Source: an uncultured Mycoplasma sp. | GTDB lineage: Bacteria > Bacillota_I > Bacilli_A > RF39 > UBA660 | Assembly: GCA_947388575.1 (NCBI GenBank) | Contig: CANDSI010000015.1 | Span: forward strand, 1-11,662 | Direction: 5' to 3' | Length of the DNA: 11,662 nucleotides | In this document: positions 8,099 to 11,662 of the stretch, in pieces | How positions within the stretch are numbered: position 1 is the first letter of the stretch | How the letters are laid out: every line of letters starts with the position of its first letter | Program-made: the position numbers and the translations under genes | Notes under the pieces: generated by a model | Databases searched by the model: none | Told to the model about the DNA's origin: nothing | The model's input: only the letters and a program-made list of their open reading frames with translations

Positions 8099-8795
8099 TT
8101 TTATTTTCACCTCTAAAACTATTTAAAATTTCTTGATAATGCTTTTTATATCTGTATTTAAAACTTTTTTTCTTTTTTATTTTTATGCCCAATTCTGCTT
8201 CAATTGAATTTAATAGCTCACTAAATACTAAAGGTGTGATTTTTAAAAATTCTTCTAATAAAGAATTACAAATATCGTAATTAGTTAATATAAATTCTAA
8301 TACATCTTTAGCGCTAGAAAATTTACTGTCATAGCCCATTAATGTAAAATCTTCACTACTAAATATATTTTCATTGTCTAAAACAACTACTTTTCCATTT
8401 AACAAGCCCCAATTTTCTGTAAACCTATCATTATTTGAAAACAAAGTATCAAATAAAAACACTTTTAAAATATCTACAATTAACTCTTCAACTTTGGATG
8501 GTAAATTATTTTTAAAAAAATTTATAATACTTGGAATATTATTTTCACTTTCAGATAAAAACTCTTTAGCTAGGATAAATGTTCCCTCCATGTTTAAATC
8601 AGGACTAACAACGTAATAAGTATTATCAATTAAAAATGGTTCATAATGTGCACATTGTATGTTTAATAAAAGACATAATCTTTCTCCTATAATTTCTGTT
8701 AAAGAATCATTTTCTTTAATATAACATGGTTTTCCTTTAAAATCTAATTTTACAACTTTTGATTTTAATATTTGAATTTTTTCATAATCAGACAT
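8088..8795 (-). CDS. HipA-like kinase-fold protein (copy next to xseA)
   Basis: The 235-aa product resembles a compact HipA-like Ser/Thr kinase. The centre carries FLFDTLFSNNDRFTENWGLL (113-132). D123 and N128, five apart as in HipA Asp309/Asn314, would be the catalytic base and metal ligand, and D140 in VVLDNENIF (137-145) the DFG-like metal ligand. The usual His of DRH is Phe (F125). The N-terminal part (residues 1-75) has the short beta-rich nucleotide-binding pattern with K27 as possible ATP lysine. It lacks the longer HipA N-terminal region, and no HipB-like DNA-binding partner lies beside it. It starts one base after nusB, with AAAGGA upstream, and overlaps xseA by 11 bases, so it is cotranscribed with both. 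Substrate unknown; kinase activity is inference. It shares its architecture with the gene at 9272-10036. Confidence 0.75.
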   Translation of the reverse strand: MSDYEKIQILKSKVVKLDFKGKPCYIKENDSLTEIIGERLCLLLNIQCAHYEPFLIDNTYYVVSPDLNMEGTFILAKEFLSESENNIPSIINFFKNNLPSKVEELIVDILKVFLFDTLFSNNDRFTENWGLLNGKVVVLDNENIFSSEDFTLMGYDSKFSSAKDVLEFILTNYDICNSLLEEFLKITPLVFSELLNSIEAELGIKIKKKKSFKYRYKKHYQEILNSFRGENKNAR

Positions 8796-8796
8796 A

Positions 8797-9192
8797 TTAT
8801 TCCTTTATATACTTATCTAATACAGCATTAATCATTTTTCTTACAGAATCATCACTATATTTTTTAGCTAGTTCTATTGCTTCATTTATAATTACTACTT
8901 CTGGTGTATCAGTGTATTTTAATTCATATAATGCCAGTCTTAAAATAGCAGCGCCAGTTTTGTCTATACGCTTAATGTCCCAATTTTCCATTTTTTCATT
9001 AGCTATCTTGTCTAATTCATCTTTGTATGTAATAACTCCATAAACAATATCTTTTACAAAATCATTTTCAACATCTAAGTTATCTTTTATAATATCTTCG
9101 ATATTACAATTCAATTTGTTGCTATTCATTAAATCATATTGATATAGAATAATCATTATTTTTTCTCTTAATTCACTTCTTGTTAAAGACAT
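8797..9192 (-). CDS. nusB: Transcription antitermination factor NusB
   Basis: NusB pairs with NusE (ribosomal protein S10) on boxA RNA in rRNA antitermination complexes. The all-helical product shows the family ends: TRSELREKIMIILYQYDL near the start, and WDIKRIDKTGAAILRLALYE followed by TPEVVIINEAIELAKKYSDD in the second half. Start at ATG 9192 (131 aa) is preferred because AAAGGTGA lies six bases upstream; an in-frame GTG three codons earlier falls inside that site. A promoter lies at 9206-9239. HipA-like and xseA genes follow in the same transcript. In B. subtilis nusB is also a few genes before xseA and xseB. Confidence 0.95.
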   Translation of the reverse strand: MSLTRSELREKIMIILYQYDLMNSNKLNCNIEDIIKDNLDVENDFVKDIVYGVITYKDELDKIANEKMENWDIKRIDKTGAAILRLALYELKYTDTPEVVIINEAIELAKKYSDDSVRKMINAVLDKYIKE

Positions 9193-9205
9193 ATAAATCA
9201 CCTTT

Positions 9206-9239
9206 TTTAATTATATTATAAAACAAACAAAAATACTAG
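9206..9239 (-). promoter_or_regulatory. Promoter block of nusB, near-identical to that of the upstream HipA-like gene
   Basis: The block begins CTAGTATTT on the minus strand (9239) and ends in overlapping TATAAT boxes (9220-9215 and 9215-9210) just before the ribosome binding site. For the second -10, TAGTAT at 17-base spacing is a weak -35. Twenty-nine of 34 positions match the block at 10058-10091. No hairpin separates it from the end of the preceding gene, so read-through from there is also possible. Confidence 0.55.
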
Positions 9240-9271
9240 TTTTTTATTTCTTATTTTACTTGATTTCTGGT

Positions 9272-10036
9272 TTATTTGCTTCTTTTCTCTTCTTGATGTG
9301 CTATTATTATATCTCTTATTTTTTTATAATGAGTAGTAAAAGTTTGCAATAATTTAGGATCCATTTGCATATTATTTTCTTCTTCAATAGTTTTAATAAT
9401 AGCAGTAACATTTTCGATTTCAGCTTTATCAATCATTTTATAAAGCTCAGCTAAATATTCAGTGGGACATTTTTTTAAAAACTCTCTTAAATCTTCATAA
9501 ATGCGACTTAAATAACTTTTTGAAGTATTAGAAAAAATGGTGTTGCTAAATCTTATATAAGGTAAAAATATAGAAAATATATTTTCGTTATCAAAAATTA
9601 TAACTCGATATTCGTTGTCAATCTCAACAAGCCCCCAATTACGATAATGTCTATCTCCGTTTATAAATAGCATATCAAATAAATACATTTTTAAAAAATC
9701 TTGAATTGTATTATTGGTAGTAAAAGGTAATTTTTTTAAATCTTCAATAATTAAATATATTTCATGATGCGCTCCTACTAAAGTACTAGCACTATTAAAT
9801 GATAATGTTTCATTAATATCACGAGATATGATATAGAAAGTACCATTAATTTTTAAAACTTTATATTTAAAACAATTAAGACCACATAACTTTGCTAGTT
9901 TATATCCTAAATATTCTTTTAAACGTTCATCTTTTTTTACATAATAGAGACTACCTGAAATAACCAAGGAATTACATCTAATGGTTCTTGTTAATTTTAT
10001 AATCTCTGCACTTATTTTTTTATCTATTTTAAACAT
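9272..10036 (-). CDS. HipA-like kinase-fold protein (copy upstream of nusB)
   Basis: The 254-aa product has the same layout as the gene at 8088-8795. The core is LFDMLFINGDRHYRNWGL (119-136) with D128, H130 and N133 in a canonical DRHxxN motif, and IIFDNENIF (146-154) with D149 as the second metal ligand. A beta-rich N-terminal part (residues 20-75, with YYVKK and a Y-I-I-S-R-D strand) would form the small lobe; K34 or K35 may bind ATP. The rest is helical. It is about half the length of classical HipA and has no hipB-like gene beside it, so antitoxin control of the classical sort is not evident. AGGAGG lies five bases before the ATG. It follows directly on the type III toxin-antitoxin module. 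Family placement is by motif; a role in growth control or phage defence is inference. Confidence 0.8.
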   Translation of the reverse strand: MFKIDKKISAEIIKLTRTIRCNSLVISGSLYYVKKDERLKEYLGYKLAKLCGLNCFKYKVLKINGTFYIISRDINETLSFNSASTLVGAHHEIYLIIEDLKKLPFTTNNTIQDFLKMYLFDMLFINGDRHYRNWGLVEIDNEYRVIIFDNENIFSIFLPYIRFSNTIFSNTSKSYLSRIYEDLREFLKKCPTEYLAELYKMIDKAEIENVTAIIKTIEEENNMQMDPKLLQTFTTHYKKIRDIIIAHQEEKRSK

Positions 10037-10057
10037 TTTTACCTCCTATTAATATAT

Positions 10058-10091
10058 TTTTATTATATTATAAAGCAAATCTAAATACTAG
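10058..10091 (-). promoter_or_regulatory. Promoter block of the upstream HipA-like gene
   Basis: Minus strand CTAGTATTT (from 10091) leads to overlapping TATAAT boxes at 10072-10067 and 10067-10062, with the ribosome binding site soon after. No strong -35 is present; TAGTAT at 10090-10085 gives a 17-base spacer to the second box. The block matches that of nusB at 29 of 34 positions and sits directly after the antitoxin RNA terminator. Confidence 0.55.
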
Positions 10092-10099
10092 AAAAATAT

Positions 10100-10125
10100 A
10101 AAAAAATTAGAGTAAGCTCTCTAAT
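10100..10125 (-). terminator. Intrinsic terminator of the antitoxin RNA
   Basis: Minus strand ATTAGAG and CTCTAAT form a perfect 7-bp stem around the six-base loop AGCTTA (10125-10106), followed by a T tract (10105-10100, continuing T-rich). Since no terminator follows toxN itself, this one probably ends both the antitoxin RNA and any read-through toxin mRNA. Confidence 0.85.
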
Positions 10126-10139
10126 CTATCTTTTTTAAC

Positions 10140-10202
10140 TCCCTAGTTACGGCCGGGAATCACCAACTTTTATTAGGTCCCTAGTTACGGCCGGGAATCA
10201 CC
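10140..10202 (-). repeat. Two identical 25-nt antitoxin repeat cores at 38-nt spacing
   Basis: The cores at 10140-10164 and 10178-10202 are identical over 25 bases. On the minus strand each reads GGTGATTCCC, then GGCCGTAACTA, then GGGA, so UCCC can pair with GGGA around an 11-base loop carrying GGCC. In the first transcribed unit flanking AGG and CCU may extend the fold. The spacers differ except for a shared CTTTT on the plus strand. The cores are much richer in G and C than their surroundings. Confidence 0.9.
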
Positions 10203-10219
10203 TGCTTTTTATAGATTAA

Positions 10220-10248
10220 ATTATAATATATTTTTTTGTGAAAATCAA
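10220..10248 (-). promoter_or_regulatory. Promoter of the antitoxin RNA
   Basis: Minus strand TTGATT (10248-10243) and TATAAT (10225-10220) are separated by exactly 17 bases, with an A-rich spacer. The -35 begins only three bases after the toxN stop codon. It is among the best promoters in the window and closer to consensus at -10 spacing than that of the toxin, as would suit an antitoxin that must be in excess. Confidence 0.8.
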
Positions 10249-10250
10249 GT

Positions 10251-10751
10251 TTAATTCACTATTCTATCATTGTATTTTATACTTTTTTCCTCTAAAAGCA
10301 AAAAATTGCAGCATCTTCTTTTAACATTAAAGCTCAATTGGTCATACTTATATGAATTATATAAACGCTTTGCTTTATGACAAATAGAATCATAATAACG
10401 ATTTAACCATCTTATTTGCTTAGTTAATAATTTTCTATAATTACTATCTTCCATTTCTTCAATTTTTATAATTTCATAACTGCCTTTAATAAGTGGAAGC
10501 ATATTATTAAAATTAATTGCACCTAATTTTCCTTTATCAATTTTGATAAAATCAACTCCATCTTCCATTGTTAAATGCTTTTTCTTTGGACTTGAAAGTG
10601 GTGCAAAATATTCCACTTCTCCTACTTCAAATAATATTCCGATAAACGGTCTTAGTTCTTTCTTACCATAATTATACGGAACCCTTTCGTCAAACTTTCT
10701 TAAAAAGTCACAATACTTATAATCAACTTGTACAATATTAAAGCTTTTCAT
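10251..10751 (-). CDS. toxN: ToxN/AbiQ-family endoribonuclease, type III toxin
   Basis: ToxN-family toxins are RNases that cut cellular mRNA and stop growth, often to abort phage infection; an RNA antitoxin of tandem repeats holds them inactive. The 166-aa product has the usual length and order of motifs: FDERVPYN (20-27), FIGILFEVGEVEYFAPLSSP (36-55) followed by KKKH, with S53-S54-P55-K56 matching the catalytic T/S-S-P-K of ToxN; KLGAINFNNMLPLI (75-88); then YRKLLTKQIRWLN, and a C-terminal CNFLLLEEK. All of these resemble Pectobacterium ToxN as I remember it. AAGGAAGGGG lies about nine bases before the ATG. It has its own promoter at 10788-10817, and the antitoxin RNA follows immediately downstream. 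No frameshift or missing key residue is seen, so it is probably active. Confidence 0.93.
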   Translation of the reverse strand: MKSFNIVQVDYKYCDFLRKFDERVPYNYGKKELRPFIGILFEVGEVEYFAPLSSPKKKHLTMEDGVDFIKIDKGKLGAINFNNMLPLIKGSYEIIKIEEMEDSNYRKLLTKQIRWLNRYYDSICHKAKRLYNSYKYDQLSFNVKRRCCNFLLLEEKSIKYNDRIVN

Positions 10752-10787
10752 TTTACCATTCCCCTTCCTTTAGTTTTGTACATATTA

Positions 10788-10817
10788 ATTATAACATTTG
10801 TTCGTTATGTTCGTCAA
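10788..10817 (-). promoter_or_regulatory. Promoter of toxN with a direct repeat in its spacer
   Basis: Minus strand TTGACG (10817-10812) and TATAAT (10793-10788) lie 18 bases apart, about 37 bases before the toxN ATG. The plus strand between and over the -35 reads TGTTCGT-TA-TGTTCGT (10800-10815), a 7-base direct repeat at a 9-base period that could bind a regulator. No antitoxin-like repeats or terminator lie between this promoter and the toxin gene. Confidence 0.7.
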
Positions 10818-10872
10818 ATATTTTATATGAAAATAAAAAAAGCTTAAATTGATATTTTTTGATTATGCCTAT

Positions 10873-11335
10873 TTATAAATTCGTATCTTCATATTTTATA
10901 TTTTTAATATTCATTCCTAGTGATTCGTAAAATCTAATAGCATTCTCATTAAAGCCCCAAACATTTAATTCAATTGCATCTATATTCTTAGACTTAACTT
11001 CATTTTTTAAATACTCATATAATTTTCTTCCAATACTTTGATGTTGATAGTTTTCTTTTACTCCTAATGATTCAATAAAACAAATTTTACGGGCTTTTAT
11101 AATATAATTGTCCATAGTAGTTTTAATATCTGCGGTAAGAATACCAACTACTTTATTATCTAAAATATAAGCATAATTTAAGTTTTCTTTATCATTTAAT
11201 AATTCTTCAAAATATTTTAGTGGTAATGGATTGCCATCTATATATATCTGGTCTATTTTCTAAATGTAGATTATGTACTTCATAAAATAATTCTTTTACT
11301 TCTTCATAATCTTCTAATAACATTTCTCTAATCAT
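10873..11335 (-). pseudogene. GNAT-family N-acetyltransferase, split by a frameshift
   Basis: GNAT enzymes move an acetyl group from acetyl-CoA to an amine. ATG at 11335 has AAGGAG seven bases upstream and starts an open frame, MIREMLLEDYEEVKELF, that reads HNLHLENRPDIY and then goes out of frame at a TATATATAT run (11239-11247), reaching a TGA after 42 codons. Adding one TA unit restores ...RPDIYIDGNPLPLKYFEELL... and joins the acetyl-CoA-binding part (SLGVKENYQHQSIGRKLYEYL, then FYESLGM) to give a 154-aa protein of normal GNAT length. The start overlaps the mutS stop by eight bases. Either the gene is broken, the TA tract switches it on and off, or the assembly has an error here. Usual RxxGxG is QHQSIG, with Ser for the first Gly. 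Confidence 0.8.
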
Positions 11336-11662
11336 TACTTATCTCCTTTAATTCAAATAAAGTATTCATAGCTTCTAATGGCGTCATATGTAGAGGGTCG
11401 ATACTTTTTAGTTTTTCACGAAGTTCATCTTTTTCAACTTTTTCTTTTTCAATACTTCCTAAATCCATAGTAAGCTGGATATTATCACTTGTCTTTAATA
11501 TATTTTTTGCTTCACTTTCATAACTGCTTAATATTGCGTCTGCTCTTGTAAGTAATTCTTCTGGCATTTTAGCAAGTCTCGCAACATGAATACCATATGA
11601 TTTGTCAGCTGGTCCATTTTTGACTTTATGTAAGAATGTTATCATACTGCCCTCTTCTTTAG
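11328..11662 (-). CDS. mutS: DNA mismatch repair protein MutS, C-terminal end only
   Basis: MutS recognises base mismatches and starts repair through MutL. The frame is open to the window edge, so the N-terminal mismatch-binding, core and most of the ATPase domains are outside. What remains is KEEGSMITFLHKVKNGPADK, SYGIHVARLAKMPEELLTRADAIL, the family's HKV...ADKSYGIHVA signature at the end of the ATPase domain, then a variable linker and the C-terminal DPLHMTPLEAMNTLFELKE motif. ADKSYGI marks MutS1, not MutS2. It ends in TAG at 11328. mutL does not follow; the GNAT gene does, overlapping the stop. Confidence 0.95.
   Translation of the reverse strand, partial: KEEGSMITFLHKVKNGPADKSYGIHVARLAKMPEELLTRADAILSSYESEAKNILKTSDNIQLTMDLGSIEKEKVEKDELREKLKSIDPLHMTPLEAMNTLFELKEISND

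Larger units (their letters stand above)
10100..10213 (-). ncRNA. Predicted type III antitoxin RNA (ToxI-like), two repeats
   Basis: The RNA would run from a start near 10213, seven bases after a consensus promoter, to the terminator at 10100, about 114 nt, with no coding sequence. It contains two copies of a GC-rich core at a 38-base period in otherwise AT-rich DNA. In ToxIN systems such tandem repeats fold into pseudoknots that bind and inhibit the ToxN ribonuclease, which also cuts the precursor into single repeats. A-rich stretches before, between and after the units (minus strand AUAAAAAG, AAUAAAAG, UUAAAAAAG) could be the processing sites. Unusually, the RNA gene lies downstream of toxN. 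Assignment rests on position, repeats, promoter and terminator, not on similarity to a known ToxI sequence. Confidence 0.8.

Noticed and set aside
9193..9201. Upstream GTG start for nusB
   Set aside because: The GTG is part of the AAAGGTGA ribosome binding site of the following ATG at 9192, and family proteins begin near MSLTRSELR.
10140..10202. Two direct repeats as a minimal CRISPR array
   Set aside because: Only two copies with a 13-base spacer, no cas genes, and adjacent to a ToxN-family gene with its own promoter and terminator; a type III antitoxin RNA explains them better.
10800..10872. Terminator after the GNAT gene
   Set aside because: The region has T runs and short A/T complementarity but no stem with GC pairs; support is too weak to list.

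Overview
The window comes from a strongly AT-rich, low-GC Gram-positive-like bacterium. EzrA, NusB, both exonuclease VII subunits and a SpoIVB-type S55 protease all point to Bacillota or a Mollicutes-like relative. The standard genetic code fits: tryptophans are TGG, and the genes read through without internal TGA. The archaeal/eukaryotic-type prolyl-tRNA synthetase and the compact, all-minus-strand packing suggest a gut Bacilli lineage of the Erysipelotrichia/RF39 sort, but that is inference. Every supported gene lies on the minus strand, so the order below follows transcription, from high to low coordinates.

At 11662-10873 lies the 3' end of mutS. It overlaps a GNAT acetyltransferase gene that is split by a frameshift at a TA dinucleotide tract. 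At 10817-10100 lies a type III toxin-antitoxin module: a ToxN/AbiQ-family endoribonuclease with its own promoter, followed by a short RNA gene with its own consensus promoter, two GC-rich 38-nt-period repeats and an intrinsic terminator. The antitoxin RNA lies downstream of the toxin, the reverse of the usual toxI-toxN order, and is the most notable item here.

At 10091-6758 a HipA-like kinase-fold gene is followed by nusB, a second HipA-like gene and xseA. The promoters of nusB and of the first HipA-like gene share an almost identical 34-bp block. At 6765-4374 xseA continues, with overlaps, into an unrecognised membrane coiled-coil gene, then xseB, then proS.

At 4347-1870 come spoIVB, whose start region sits inside a 13-bp inverted repeat, and a 451-aa coiled-coil protein with a central membrane hairpin. 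Each ends at an intrinsic terminator. At 1834-1 lies ezrA with its own promoter, and the first codons of another gene overlap its stop.

The order nusB, xseA, xseB, spoIVB recalls the Bacillus subtilis block nusB-folD-xseA-xseB-ispA-dxs-yqxC-ahrC-recN-spoIVB. Here the intervening genes are absent, and HipA-like, membrane coiled-coil and proS genes sit among the remaining ones. Housekeeping functions (transcription antitermination, DNA repair, tRNA charging, division control) are thus interleaved with toxin- or kinase-type accessory genes.
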